Below are positions 7,754 to 16,283 of a DNA stretch of 28,259 nucleotides, one piece after another. The DNA is from Lachnospiraceae bacterium. GTDB lineage: Bacteria; Bacillota; Clostridia; Lachnospirales; Lachnospiraceae. Numbering within the stretch: position 1 is the first letter of the stretch; every line of letters begins with the position of its first letter. Made by a program: the position numbers and the translations under genes. The notes beneath the pieces are model-generated. The model was not told where the DNA came from and ran no database searches. It saw only the letters and a list, made by a program, of their open reading frames with translations. The stretch lies in assembly GCA_009774585.1 (NCBI GenBank), contig VSOA01000012.1, forward strand, positions 1 through 28,259, in the 5' to 3' direction.

Positions 7754-8122
7754 TTATGAAAAATGATATGCTTCGCCCTTCTCGGCATCTCGAAACTCAT
7801 GTTTCTCATAATATCCGATCAAAGTCCCATCCTCATCGCGCAACGCCACAATATAAGCGTCCTTATTCTGTTTGTCATTATGATAGGTGTACATGATATT
7901 ATTCTTTGTACTTTTCTTAAACCAATCAAGCACTTCATTTATCATCTCGCAGGATTTCTCATTATGACATCCTAATAAGCTTTGTCCGACAAGCTTCTTC
8001 CCGCCGCGTCTTGCATACCTCTTCACCGCAGCCGGATTCATATAAATAATCTCATGTTTCAGATTGCAGATTACTACCGCGCACCGGTCCTGCTCTATGA
8101 TGCTCCGAAAATATTTGGTCAT
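7754..8122 (-). CDS. Single PAS-domain protein
   Basis: This 122-residue soluble protein is essentially one PAS sensor domain with no attached kinase, cyclase or DNA-binding domain. PAS features are CAVVICNLKHEIIYMNPAA at about 14-32, GKKLVGQSL near 41-49, and the closing strands DAYIVALRDEDGTLIGYYE near 88-106. A Cys-His pair (C52-H53) after GQSLLG resembles the CH motif in some haem- or metal-binding PAS domains, but ligand binding is a guess. I chose the ATG at 8120-8122 because GGAG lies 9 nt upstream; the ATG five codons earlier has no usable spacing. It follows the thioesterase gene by 46 nt and is probably cotranscribed, ending at the terminator at 7669-7717. The partner receiving its signal is unknown. 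Confidence 0.75.
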   Translation of the reverse strand: MTKYFRSIIEQDRCAVVICNLKHEIIYMNPAAVKRYARRGGKKLVGQSLLGCHNEKSCEMINEVLDWFKKSTKNNIMYTYHNDKQNKDAYIVALRDEDGTLIGYYEKHEFRDAEKGEAYHFS

Positions 8123-8168
8123 AAAATTCTTCTCCATTTCCTATATACATTCAGACTTCTTTTCCCAC

Positions 8169-8636
8169 TTAAAAACCTTCTGTCCTGCGCTGCTTACGCA
8201 TTTCCCGTCTCTTAATCCCGGCTTCCCACTCCGCCTTTTCGGATTCCGACTGTACAATCAGTCCGGACGCCTCTACGGGCTTACCCTCCTCATCGATTGC
8301 AACCAATGTCAGATAAGCTCTGTTGATGGGCTTCCTGATACCATCCATACTCTCTATATAAGTATCCACACGTACTTCCATGGATGTTCTGCCCACAAAT
8401 GTGATTCTCCCTATCAGAACAACTAAATCTCCCAGATAGGCTCCCCTGATAAACTTCAAATTATCAACAGATGCCGTAATCACATTGTGTTGTGAATGCC
8501 TGATCGCAACAAACCCTGCCAGTTCGTCAATCCACTCCATCAGTTTGCCGCCGAATAATCTTCCCGCACCGTTTAAATATTCCGGACGTATTTGATAAAT
8601 CTGCTCAATCATAGATTCGGATACTGTCTTGTCCAT
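8169..8636 (-). CDS. Hotdog-fold acyl-CoA thioesterase (YkhA/YciA type)
   Basis: This 155-residue protein is the usual length for a single hotdog acyl-CoA thioesterase, hydrolysing acyl-CoA to free acid and CoA in the cytoplasm. The family signature LNGAGRLFGGKLMEWIDELAG lies at about 20-41 and includes the acidic residue in WID. VITASVDNLKFIRGAYLGD and GRTSMEVRVDTY follow in the expected beta-strand region. The chain length of the substrate cannot be read from the sequence. The C-terminus is a charged helix (KRREMRKQRR). The ATG has AAAGGAG unusually far upstream (13 nt), but no better start is visible. It is the first gene of a probable two-gene operon with the PAS protein, under a promoter within a perfect palindrome. 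Confidence 0.88.
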   Translation of the reverse strand: MDKTVSESMIEQIYQIRPEYLNGAGRLFGGKLMEWIDELAGFVAIRHSQHNVITASVDNLKFIRGAYLGDLVVLIGRITFVGRTSMEVRVDTYIESMDGIRKPINRAYLTLVAIDEEGKPVEASGLIVQSESEKAEWEAGIKRREMRKQRRTEGF

Positions 8637-8680
8637 ATTGTTTTGAATACTCCTTTATTCGTTCCAACGGCATTCCGTCT

Positions 8681-8712
8681 ATAATACCATACAATACATT
8701 GTATGGTATTAT
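8681..8712. promoter_or_regulatory. Perfect 32-nt palindrome, likely operator at the thioesterase promoter
   Basis: ATAATACCATACAAT (8681-8695) and ATTGTATGGTATTAT (8698-8712) are exact reverse complements separated by two bases. The -10 hexamer of the thioesterase promoter lies within the right arm, so a dimeric or tetrameric repressor bound here would block transcription. It lacks a U-run, so terminator function is unlikely. Confidence 0.65.
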
Positions 8713-8726
8713 CTTGCATTTGACAA
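8698..8726 (-). promoter_or_regulatory. Promoter of the thioesterase/PAS operon
   Basis: On the minus strand, TTGTCA (8721-8726) and TACAAT (8698-8703) are separated by 17 bp. Transcription would begin near 8691, within the palindrome. The leader to the start codon is about 55 nt. Confidence 0.7.
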
Positions 8727-8775
8727 GGTTTTAGCTATATCATTCTTATAGCACTGCACCGACACATTCCCGCGC

Positions 8776-10269
8776 CTACTGCACATACATATTCGTATAT
8801 CCCATCAGGCTCTCGTCCACTTCTTTCGCACACTCTCTGCCCTGACGGATTGCTTTGACCACGAGAGACTGTCCCGTATGCATGTCACCCGCCGCAAATA
8901 CTCTGTCTGCGCTTGTCGCAAATTTCCCGCTGTCCGTCAGCACATTCATTCTGTTATCCACCGCTGTCTTGAAGGCGTCCGTCACATACTTCTGGCTTCC
9001 CAAGAATCCTGCCGCAATCAGCACAATCTGCGCGTCAAGCGTCTTTTCACTGCCTTCAAGCTCTTTCATGTTCATGCGTCCAGTCTTAGCATCCTTTTCC
9101 CATGTCAGGGAAACAATCTTTACCGCCTTCAGATTACCGCTTTTATCCTTGATAAACTCTTTAACCGTAGACTCATAAATACGCGGGTCATGCCCGTACA
9201 CAGCGATTGCCTCCTCCTGACCGTAATCGGTCTTACATACCTTAGGCCATTGAGGCCAAGGATTGTTATCTGCACGCTTGTCGGGCGCTTTCGGCATCAT
9301 TTCAATCTGGGTGATGGATTTCGCTCCGTGACGGATTGCTGTGCCCACACAGTCGTTACCGGTGTCGCCGCCGCCGATGATCACTACATCCTTGCCTTTC
9401 GTATCCACATACTGTTTATCCTGAAAAGCAGAGTCCAGCAGACTTTTGGTGTTTCTGGTCAGAAAATCCACCGCAAAATAAATTCCTTTCGCGTCTCTTC
9501 CGGGCGCTGTGATATCTCTTGGCTGAGAAGAACCACAGCACAGCACCACGCGGTCATACTCTTTCAGAAGTTTCTCTGCCTTCCTGTCTTTACCGATATC
9601 CGTCCCTGTGACAAAAGTCACGCCTTCTTCTTCCATCACCTTTACCTTGCGGTCTATGATATGCTTTTCCAATTTCATGTTCGGGATACCATACATTAAT
9701 AATCCGCCGATTCTGTCGGAGCGCTCAAATACCGTTACCAAGTGCCCTCTTTTATTAAGCTGATCCGCCACGGCAAGCCCTGCAGGTCCGCTTCCCACTA
9801 CGGCTACCTTCTTTCCGGTCCTCACCTTGGGCGGTCTGGCAGACGCATAGCCCCTTTCATATGCATTCTCGATAATGGCATACTCATTCTCTTTCGTGCT
9901 GACAGGCTCTCCGCCCAATCCGCAGGTACACGCCGCCTCGCACAACGCCGGACAGACCCTCGAAGTAAATTCCGGGAAATTGTTTGTCTTATGCAGTCTT
10001 AAGTATGCCTGCTTCCAGTTACCCGTATATACCAGATCATTCCATTCCGGCACCAGATTGTGCAGCGGACAGCCCGACGTCATACCGCAAAGCGTCATGC
10101 CGGACTGACAGAACGGTACGCCGCAGTCCATGCACCGCGCGCCCTGAAGCTGCTGTTCTTCCATTGGTAAATGCTCGTGAAATTCTTTAAAATTCTTAAT
10201 GCGCTGTTTCGGACTTACGTCTTTGGAAACTTTGCGCTCATATTCTATAAACCCGGTCGGTTTTCCCAT
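8776..10269 (-). CDS. gltD: Glutamate synthase small (beta) subunit, NADPH type
   Basis: GltD supplies electrons from NAD(P)H through FAD and Fe-S clusters to the large subunit for glutamate synthesis. The 497-residue protein has the expected order: N-terminal cysteines ARCMDCGVPFCQ, then MTLCGMTSGCPLHN, then CPALCEAACTCGLGG for the Fe-S clusters; an FAD-binding fold VAVVGSGPAGLAVADQL near residue 150; a second Rossmann motif VVIIGGGDTGNDCVG near 290; and the closing FAAGDMHTGQSLVVKAI with a GR segment. I chose the ATG at 10267-10269 because AGGAGG lies about 9 nt upstream. An ATG ten codons earlier would begin only 3 nt from the gltB stop with no good site. It lies 33 nt after gltB and is cotranscribed with it. 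Confidence 0.95.
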   Translation of the reverse strand: MGKPTGFIEYERKVSKDVSPKQRIKNFKEFHEHLPMEEQQLQGARCMDCGVPFCQSGMTLCGMTSGCPLHNLVPEWNDLVYTGNWKQAYLRLHKTNNFPEFTSRVCPALCEAACTCGLGGEPVSTKENEYAIIENAYERGYASARPPKVRTGKKVAVVGSGPAGLAVADQLNKRGHLVTVFERSDRIGGLLMYGIPNMKLEKHIIDRKVKVMEEEGVTFVTGTDIGKDRKAEKLLKEYDRVVLCCGSSQPRDITAPGRDAKGIYFAVDFLTRNTKSLLDSAFQDKQYVDTKGKDVVIIGGGDTGNDCVGTAIRHGAKSITQIEMMPKAPDKRADNNPWPQWPKVCKTDYGQEEAIAVYGHDPRIYESTVKEFIKDKSGNLKAVKIVSLTWEKDAKTGRMNMKELEGSEKTLDAQIVLIAAGFLGSQKYVTDAFKTAVDNRMNVLTDSGKFATSADRVFAAGDMHTGQSLVVKAIRQGRECAKEVDESLMGYTNMYVQ

Positions 10270-10302
10270 GATAATCTCCTCCTGTCTGCTCTCGCCCATC
10301 TC

Positions 10303-13300
10303 TTATCTGCGTGCGGCATAGAATGCCTCAATCTGCGCCTGTTCCGCACTCAGGCCCTTTTCTTCCATCTGCACGATAAGCTTTAACATCTTCTCGTAAT
10401 CGTGCGGAATAATCTTCTTGAACTTCGGAAGATACGTTCCGAAATTATCAAGAATCTCTTTGCCTTTGGCAGAATTCGTATAAGCAACATGCTCTTTGAT
10501 CATCTCTTTTAACTCAAGAACATCATATTTGGAAGTAATCTCATAAGAAGAAACCATTTCCTTGTTCGTTTTGGTATACAGATCGTTATTCTCATCAAGC
10601 ACATAAGTGATGCCGCCGCTCATGCCCGCAGCAAAATTCTTGCCGACAGCGCCGAGCACCACCACGCGTCCGCCGGTCATATACTCGCAGCCGTGATCGC
10701 CCACGCCCTCCACTACAGCAATCGCACCGGAATTACGCACACAGAATCTCTCTCCGGCCACACCGTTAATGAATGCCTTACCGGACGTCGCGCCGTAAAG
10801 CGCCACGTTGCCGATAATGATATTTTCATCCTGTTTGAATCGTGTGCCCTTCGGCGGATACACAATCAGTTTGCCGCCGGACAACCCTTTACCGAAATAG
10901 TCGTTGGAATCACCCACAAGCTCCAGTGTCAGCCCCTTGGGGATAAAAGCGCCGAAGCTCTGTCCGCCGGAACCGTTACACAGAATGCGGTAAGTATCCT
11001 CGGCGAGCGTATCGCCGAATCTTCTCGTAATCTCGGAACCGAAAATCGTACCGAAAGCACGGTCGGTATTCGTCACATCCACCTCAAGGCTTCTCTTCTG
11101 CCCTGTCTCGAGCGCTTTTGCAAGCTGCCCCAGCAATATCTTCTCATCCTTCGTCTTCTCTAAACCGAAATCATACACCTGCTTGGGGTCAAAAATACAT
11201 TTCTCCTTGCTACCTTCATAAGGATTACTTAAGATCACGCTCAAATCTATCTGTTTCTGGCGCTTTGTCAGATTATCTTTTACTCTTAGAAGGTCGGTTC
11301 TTCCCACCAGTTCATCCACCGAGCGCACACCGAGTTTCGCCATATATTCACGCAGTTCCTGTGCAATAAACCTCATGAAATTCTCCACATATTCCGGTTT
11401 ACCCGTAAAACGCTTACGAAGTTCCGGATTCTGCGTCGCCACACCCACAGGGCAGGTATCAAGATTGCATACCCGCATCATGACGCAGCCCATGGTTACA
11501 AGCGGCGCCGTCGCAAAACCGAACTCCTCCGCTCCGAGAATCGCTGCGATCGCCACGTCACGACCGCTCATCAGTTTACCGTCCGTCTCAATGCGCACTT
11601 TATTGCGCAGTCCGTTCTGGATGAGCGTCTGATGTGTTTCGGCAAGTCCAAGTTCCCACGGAAGCCCCGCATTGTGGATGGAGTTTCTGGGCGCCGCACC
11701 CGTGCCGCCGTCATAACCGGACACGAGAATGACCTGTGCGCCTGCCTTGGCAACGCCGGCTGCCACCGTACCGACGCCTGCCTCCGAAACCAGCTTCACT
11801 GAGATGCGTGCTCTCGTGTTAGCGTTCTTTAAATCGTAAATAAGCTGCGCCAAATCTTCGATAGAATAGATGTCGTGATGCGGCGGCGGAGAAATCAGTC
11901 CCACGCCGGGCGTCGAATGCCTCGTCTTGGCAATCCACGGATATACCTTGCCGCCGGGCAGATGTCCGCCCTCACCGGGTTTTGCGCCCTGCGCCATCTT
12001 AATCTGAATTTCCTGCGCGCTGTTTAAGTATTTGCTGGTCACGCCGAATCTGCCGGATGCCACTTGTTTGATTGCGGAGCATCTGTTTAACCCGTCGCTT
12101 CCCACTGTCAATCTGTCATCGTCCTCGCCGCCCTCACCGGAGTTAGATTTGCCATGCAGTCTGTTCATGGCGATCGCCATAGTCTCATGCGCCTCTTTCG
12201 AGATAGAGCCGTAAGACATTGCACCCGTCTTAAATCTTGTGACAATTGCGTCAACTGCCTCTACTTCCTCAATCGGCACGGGTTTCGCCGCATAATTAAA
12301 GTCCATCAGACCTCTTAAATTCTTAATGCTCTCTTCATTGTTGACCGCTGCGGTATACTGCTTAAATATCTCATAGTCTCCGCGCCTCGTTGACTCCTGT
12401 AGTAAATGAATCGTCTCCGGATTATACAGGTGTTCATCTGCACCGCTTCGCATCTGATGATGTCCGGGATTATCCAGCGTTAAGTCCGTTGATAGACCAA
12501 GTGGGTCAAAAGCCATGGAGTGAAGCGTATCGGCTTCTTTCTCGATATCTTTCAAGGTGATGCCGCCAACACGGCATACCGTGTTGGTGAAATACTTATT
12601 GATCACTTCTTTGTCGATGCCGATTGCCTCGAAAATCTTGGAACCCTGATAGGATTGAATCGTGGAAATTCCCATCTTGGAGGCAATCTTCACGATTCCG
12701 TGCAGAACCGCATCGTTGTAATCGTTCACCGCCGCATAGTAATCTTTGTCTAACATATGATTGTCAATCAGTTCCCTGATACTCTCCTGCGCCAGATAAG
12801 GGTTGACTGCAGAGGCGCCGAAACCGAGCAGCGTCGCAAAATGATGCACCTCGCGGGGTTCCGCTGACTCTAAGATTATGTCCACGCTCGTTCTCTTCTT
12901 CGTGCTTACCAGATGCTGCTGCAGGGCGGATACGGCTAACAGGGACGGAATCGCCACTCTGTTCTCATCTACACCGCGATCCGACAGAATCAGAATATTG
13001 ACACCGTCACGGAACGCCCTGTCTACTTCCACGAACAGTCTGTCGATCGCTTTTTCCAGACTCGTATTCTTATAGTAAGTAATCGGTACAACCTCTACCT
13101 TAAATCCCTCCGATTTCATATTCTTAATCTTGAGCAAGTCTGTATTCGTCAGAATCGGATTATGGACTTTTAACATATTGCAGTTTTCCGGTACTTCCTC
13201 TAACAAGTTGCCGTCTCTTCCCAGATAGACCGTGGTCGAAGTCACTACTTCCTCGCGGATGGCGTCAATCGGCGGATTCGTCACCTGTGCAAAAAGCTGT

Positions 13301-14847
13301 TTAAAGTAATGGAACAGCGGATGGTGTGCCTTGGACAATACAGGAATCGGCGTATCTACACCCATCGCGGCTATCGCTTCCGCCCCATTTCGTGCCATCG
13401 GCAGGATACTCATCTTAAGTTCCTCATACGTGTAGCCGAAAGCCTTCTGCATACGCTGTCTTTCTTCATATGTGTATTCCGGTACACGCTGATTCGGAAT
13501 CTTAAGCTCCTTAAGCGCCACCAGTTTATTATCCAGCCACTCGCCGTAGGGACGGGCGGACGCAAATCTCTCTTTCAGTTCATCATCATCGATCACCCTG
13601 CCTTGTAAAGTATCGACAAGCAGCATCTTACCGGGATGCAGTCTTTCTTTGACCATGATTTTAGCAGGGTCAATATCAAGCACACCCACCTCTGAAGATA
13701 GGATTAACGTATCATCATCCGTAATCATATAACGGGACGGACGTAGACCGTTCCGGTCAAGAACTGCACCCATAATGTCTCCGTCGGAGAAAAGAATGGA
13801 TGCCGGACCATCCCAAGGCTCCATCATCGTCGCGTAATACTGATAGAAGTCCTTTTTCTTCTGGCTCATGGTCTTATTGTTCTCCCACGGCTCCGGAATC
13901 GTAATCATCACCGCGAGCGGCAGCGGCATACCACTCATCACGAGAAACTCCAATGTATTGTCAAGCATGGCGGAATCGGAACCGGACGCATTGATTGCCG
14001 GCAGGATTTTGTGCATCTGCCCTTGCAAATGCTCAGACTCCATATTTTCTTCACGCGCCTGCATTTTATCCGCATTGCCGCGAATCGTGTTAATCTCACC
14101 GTTATGCACGATAAATCTGTTCGGATGGGCACGCTCCCAGCTCGGATTCGTGTTGGTGGAAAACCTCGAATGTACCATAGCGATTGCAGATTCATAATCT
14201 TTATCCTGCAAATCAGAGAAGAACGTCCGAAGCTGCCCGACTAAAAACATCCCTTTATAGACAATCGTTCTGCTGGATAAACTGACCACATAAGTCACAT
14301 CCGTGGACTGCTCAAACGTTCTGCGCAATATGTACAGCTTTCTGTCGAAGTCAAGCCCTCTCGCCACATTTGCCGGCTTCTTGATAAATGCCTGCATAAT
14401 ACACGGCATACATTCCACTGCCTTGTGACCTAACACGGAAGGAACTGTCGGCACCATACGCCATCCTAAGAACTTCAACCCTTCCTTCTCAGCAATGATC
14501 TCAAACATCTTCTTCGCCTGATTGCGCTGCAGTTCATCCTGCGGGAAAAAGAACGTACCCACACCGTATTCTCTTTCTCCGCCGATATCAAAACCAAGTT
14601 CTTTCGTCACTTTGAGCATGAACTTGTGCGGCATCTGTGTCAGGATACCGACACCGTCGCCTGTTTTGCCCTCCGCGTCTTTACCGGCTCTGTGCTCTAA
14701 GTTTTCCACAATCTTTAAAGCATTCTCGACAATCACGCGGCTCTTCATTCCTTTGATGTTCACGCATGCACCTATACCGCAGTTGTCATGCTCAAACTCC
14801 ATACGGTAAAGCGGCGATTCCGGAACTGTTGTTTTCACATCAAACAT
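10303..14847 (-). CDS. gltB: Glutamate synthase large (alpha) subunit
   Basis: GltB transfers the amide nitrogen of glutamine to 2-oxoglutarate to give two glutamates. The 1514-residue length is normal. Cys23 (DNCGIGA) is the class II amidotransferase nucleophile, so the first 22 residues would be a removed propeptide. Other glutaminase motifs are VHSRFSTNTNPSW near 225-237 and HNGEINTIRGN near 248-258. The FMN synthase domain contains GGEGGEDDDR, SGRFGVTSKYL, KPGEGGHLPGGKV and GYDGGTGAAPRNS. Cysteines 1121, 1127 and 1132 (CVMMRVCNLDTC) hold the 3Fe-4S cluster. The C-terminal beta-helix has GXGXG-type repeats (NGSGGQSFGAF, GDHGCEYMTGG, GMSGG). GAGGAG lies 8 nt before the ATG. The upstream region holds a promoter and, just after it, a terminator hairpin. 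Confidence 0.97.
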   Translation of the reverse strand: MFDVKTTVPESPLYRMEFEHDNCGIGACVNIKGMKSRVIVENALKIVENLEHRAGKDAEGKTGDGVGILTQMPHKFMLKVTKELGFDIGGEREYGVGTFFFPQDELQRNQAKKMFEIIAEKEGLKFLGWRMVPTVPSVLGHKAVECMPCIMQAFIKKPANVARGLDFDRKLYILRRTFEQSTDVTYVVSLSSRTIVYKGMFLVGQLRTFFSDLQDKDYESAIAMVHSRFSTNTNPSWERAHPNRFIVHNGEINTIRGNADKMQAREENMESEHLQGQMHKILPAINASGSDSAMLDNTLEFLVMSGMPLPLAVMITIPEPWENNKTMSQKKKDFYQYYATMMEPWDGPASILFSDGDIMGAVLDRNGLRPSRYMITDDDTLILSSEVGVLDIDPAKIMVKERLHPGKMLLVDTLQGRVIDDDELKERFASARPYGEWLDNKLVALKELKIPNQRVPEYTYEERQRMQKAFGYTYEELKMSILPMARNGAEAIAAMGVDTPIPVLSKAHHPLFHYFKQLFAQVTNPPIDAIREEVVTSTTVYLGRDGNLLEEVPENCNMLKVHNPILTNTDLLKIKNMKSEGFKVEVVPITYYKNTSLEKAIDRLFVEVDRAFRDGVNILILSDRGVDENRVAIPSLLAVSALQQHLVSTKKRTSVDIILESAEPREVHHFATLLGFGASAVNPYLAQESIRELIDNHMLDKDYYAAVNDYNDAVLHGIVKIASKMGISTIQSYQGSKIFEAIGIDKEVINKYFTNTVCRVGGITLKDIEKEADTLHSMAFDPLGLSTDLTLDNPGHHQMRSGADEHLYNPETIHLLQESTRRGDYEIFKQYTAAVNNEESIKNLRGLMDFNYAAKPVPIEEVEAVDAIVTRFKTGAMSYGSISKEAHETMAIAMNRLHGKSNSGEGGEDDDRLTVGSDGLNRCSAIKQVASGRFGVTSKYLNSAQEIQIKMAQGAKPGEGGHLPGGKVYPWIAKTRHSTPGVGLISPPPHHDIYSIEDLAQLIYDLKNANTRARISVKLVSEAGVGTVAAGVAKAGAQVILVSGYDGGTGAAPRNSIHNAGLPWELGLAETHQTLIQNGLRNKVRIETDGKLMSGRDVAIAAILGAEEFGFATAPLVTMGCVMMRVCNLDTCPVGVATQNPELRKRFTGKPEYVENFMRFIAQELREYMAKLGVRSVDELVGRTDLLRVKDNLTKRQKQIDLSVILSNPYEGSKEKCIFDPKQVYDFGLEKTKDEKILLGQLAKALETGQKRSLEVDVTNTDRAFGTIFGSEITRRFGDTLAEDTYRILCNGSGGQSFGAFIPKGLTLELVGDSNDYFGKGLSGGKLIVYPPKGTRFKQDENIIIGNVALYGATSGKAFINGVAGERFCVRNSGAIAVVEGVGDHGCEYMTGGRVVVLGAVGKNFAAGMSGGITYVLDENNDLYTKTNKEMVSSYEITSKYDVLELKEMIKEHVAYTNSAKGKEILDNFGTYLPKFKKIIPHDYEKMLKLIVQMEEKGLSAEQAQIEAFYAARR

Positions 14848-14901
14848 AGTTTTCTCTCCTCTTTCAAATATATCCCTTGATATCTTTTCATAAACTGATT
14901 C

Positions 14902-14918
14902 GTAAGGCTGAGCCTTAC
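14902..14918. repeat. 17-nt perfect palindrome in the gltB leader
   Basis: GTAAGGCT and AGCCTTAC flank a single G. It lies in the gltB leader between the terminator hairpin and the ribosome binding site, so in the RNA it would form a tight hairpin or a protein-binding dyad. The adjacent sequence at 14925-14934 shares the 10-mer TGAGCAACGC (minus strand) with the repeat element at 20217-20311. Confidence 0.5.
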
Positions 14919-14947
14919 TCGTTCGCGTTGCTCATGCTTGTGCACGC

Positions 14948-14990
14948 AAAAAAGGTCGCAAAGAAAACACATTGCGCTCCTTTGCGACCT
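14948..14990 (-). terminator. Intrinsic terminator or attenuator at the start of the gltB leader
   Basis: On the minus strand, AGGTCGCAAAG (14980-14990) pairs with CTTTGCGACCT (14953-14963), the stem extends inward through G-U pairs, and six T residues follow (14948-14953). It lies 106 nt before the gltB ATG but directly after a strong promoter (14999-15027). It could end the upstream EEP-gene transcript, attenuate gltB, or do both. Confidence 0.8.
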
Positions 14991-14998
14991 GTATGTTT

Positions 14999-15027
14999 AA
15001 TATACACCAGTTTTTTCGGCTTGTAAA
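14999..15027 (-). promoter_or_regulatory. Likely sigma-A promoter for gltBD
   Basis: On the minus strand, TTTACA (15022-15027) and TATATT (14999-15004) are separated by 17 bp. Transcription would begin near 14992, only 2-3 nt before the terminator hairpin. A weaker alternative downstream (TTTATG-16-TATATT near the ribosome binding site) would leave almost no leader. Confidence 0.65.
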
Positions 15028-15045
15028 CATAGACTTTTTGTTAAA

Positions 15046-15121
15046 TTGTCAGATAATTCGAAAATTTCGTTATTTAGATCATTTTGTCAGACTTTTATAT
15101 TCTCTTATTCTTGTCTGACAA
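15046..15121. repeat. Three TTGTCAGA motifs upstream of the gltB promoter
   Basis: TTGTCAGA occurs at 15046-15053, TTGTCAGAC at 15084-15092, and the inverted GTCTGACAA at 15113-15121. The last two form a 9-bp inverted repeat spanning the EEP stop codon, with no U-run on either strand. The spacing upstream of the gltB -35 suggests regulator-binding sites, but the hairpin may also protect the EEP mRNA end. Confidence 0.4.
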
Positions 15122-16193
15122 GTTCAAACTCCATCACCACCGGGTCATGGTCAGAATAGCCGTATCCCCAGTCATAATGCTCATAAGATGTGACATTCAC
15201 GTTGTCCGACACAATAAATCCGTCAAGCGTAATTGTGAAAGTGCGTCCTTCCTGATATGGCTCCTCCGCACTTCTGCAGGAATCGTGTGCAACGTCCTCC
15301 TCACTTAATGCATAATTGATCGCCATATCAAACCCGTCCGGAAGCGTTTCCCTCGGGAATGTATGCGCCCACTCAGGAGCATTCTCAGGCAACCGGCTCT
15401 TCACGTTATGGTTGAAGTCACCGCCGCAGATCACATAATTTCCTTTCTCATAATCCGCCGTCATATCAGCATAGAGCATAGCAAGCTGTCCTTCCCTGAC
15501 TTCGGCGCTGCTCCCGTAAGCGGCCAAATGAACATTATACAGACACAGAAAAGATTCATCCGCTGTTGGAATCCTCGAAATCGAATAGCATCTGTCCAAA
15601 TCCATAAACTTGGTAATCGACTCCGAAATAGGCAGGCTCCTTCGAACCGCTTCTTTCATCTGTCCTTTGGAGTAAGTTACCAGTCCCGCTACATTCGTTC
15701 CATGGGGTTCCCACGGCGGGAAGAACAAATACGGCGAATCATAATTCTGCGCAAAATGATATTCGTATCCTTCAATAAACCGATTCAGCACTTCCAGTTC
15801 ATCCACATGATAACTTCTCGTACCGTCCCTGTCAACTTCCTGCAGAAAGATAAAGTCCGGTTCTATCGCACTTACCGCTTCACCCGATGCAGATACTGTG
15901 GCCAGTACGCTCTCCTCATCTTTTGCCCATGACGATTTCCCACCGTCCATAAAGAAACTGAATTCCGGCAGATATGCACCGAATCCGATATTGTATGTGA
16001 CAATCTTGTATGTCGTGTCCGCCTCCACTTCAAATCCTTGATTGAAACTGTCCGGCTCTCCGCTCTTTCCTATTTCAAGCGCCAGATTGTCTGGCAGCCG
16101 ATGAAATCCAAGGAGCAGATACCCCGCATACGCCATAAGCGCCACAACAATTACCGCCAAGAAAATACCGATTCCTTTTACTATCTTTTTCAC
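15105..16193 (-). CDS. Membrane-anchored endonuclease/exonuclease/phosphatase family protein
   Basis: This 362-residue protein has one N-terminal membrane segment (about residues 5-29) without an obvious cleavage site, placing the catalytic domain outside the cell. The EEP metal-dependent phosphodiesterase motifs are in order: TYNIGFG (Asn68), FLQEVD (Glu119), LYNVHLA (His222), GGDFNHN (Asp259, Asn261), LDGF (Asp324), and SDHDP (347-351). Substrates in this superfamily range from DNA to phospholipids and inositol phosphates, and nothing here selects one. The start codon is GTG at 16191-16193, with GGAG 6 nt upstream. It follows the MBL-fold gene by 90 nt in the same direction, so it may be the last gene of the hydrogenase operon, although no functional link is evident. 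Confidence 0.82.
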   Translation of the reverse strand: MKKIVKGIGIFLAVIVVALMAYAGYLLLGFHRLPDNLALEIGKSGEPDSFNQGFEVEADTTYKIVTYNIGFGAYLPEFSFFMDGGKSSWAKDEESVLATVSASGEAVSAIEPDFIFLQEVDRDGTRSYHVDELEVLNRFIEGYEYHFAQNYDSPYLFFPPWEPHGTNVAGLVTYSKGQMKEAVRRSLPISESITKFMDLDRCYSISRIPTADESFLCLYNVHLAAYGSSAEVREGQLAMLYADMTADYEKGNYVICGGDFNHNVKSRLPENAPEWAHTFPRETLPDGFDMAINYALSEEDVAHDSCRSAEEPYQEGRTFTITLDGFIVSDNVNVTSYEHYDWGYGYSDHDPVVMEFELVRQE

Positions 16194-16283
16194 TGTTCTC
16201 TCCTATTCCCTCTTTTCTGTTCTTTTACTTTTCATCTATACCCTTTTAGCTTGCCGTCCTTACTACTCTGACGCTCTTATCAT

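Noticed and set aside
8878..9699. 273-codon open frame on plus, antisense to gltD
   Set aside because: It mirrors a well-conserved gltD sequence and its translation is a low-quality mix rich in His, Arg and Leu, as expected for a shadow frame.
14848..14946. Leader peptide in the gltB 5' region (short ATG frame MSNANE, and a longer GTG frame)
   Set aside because: Neither start has a ribosome binding site, and the longer frame simply runs through the palindrome and the gltB ribosome binding site.
15084..15121. Intrinsic terminator for the EEP gene at its stop codon
   Set aside because: The 9-bp inverted repeat has a 20-nt loop, overlaps the stop codon and lacks a U-run; the hairpin at 14948-14990 is a better terminator.
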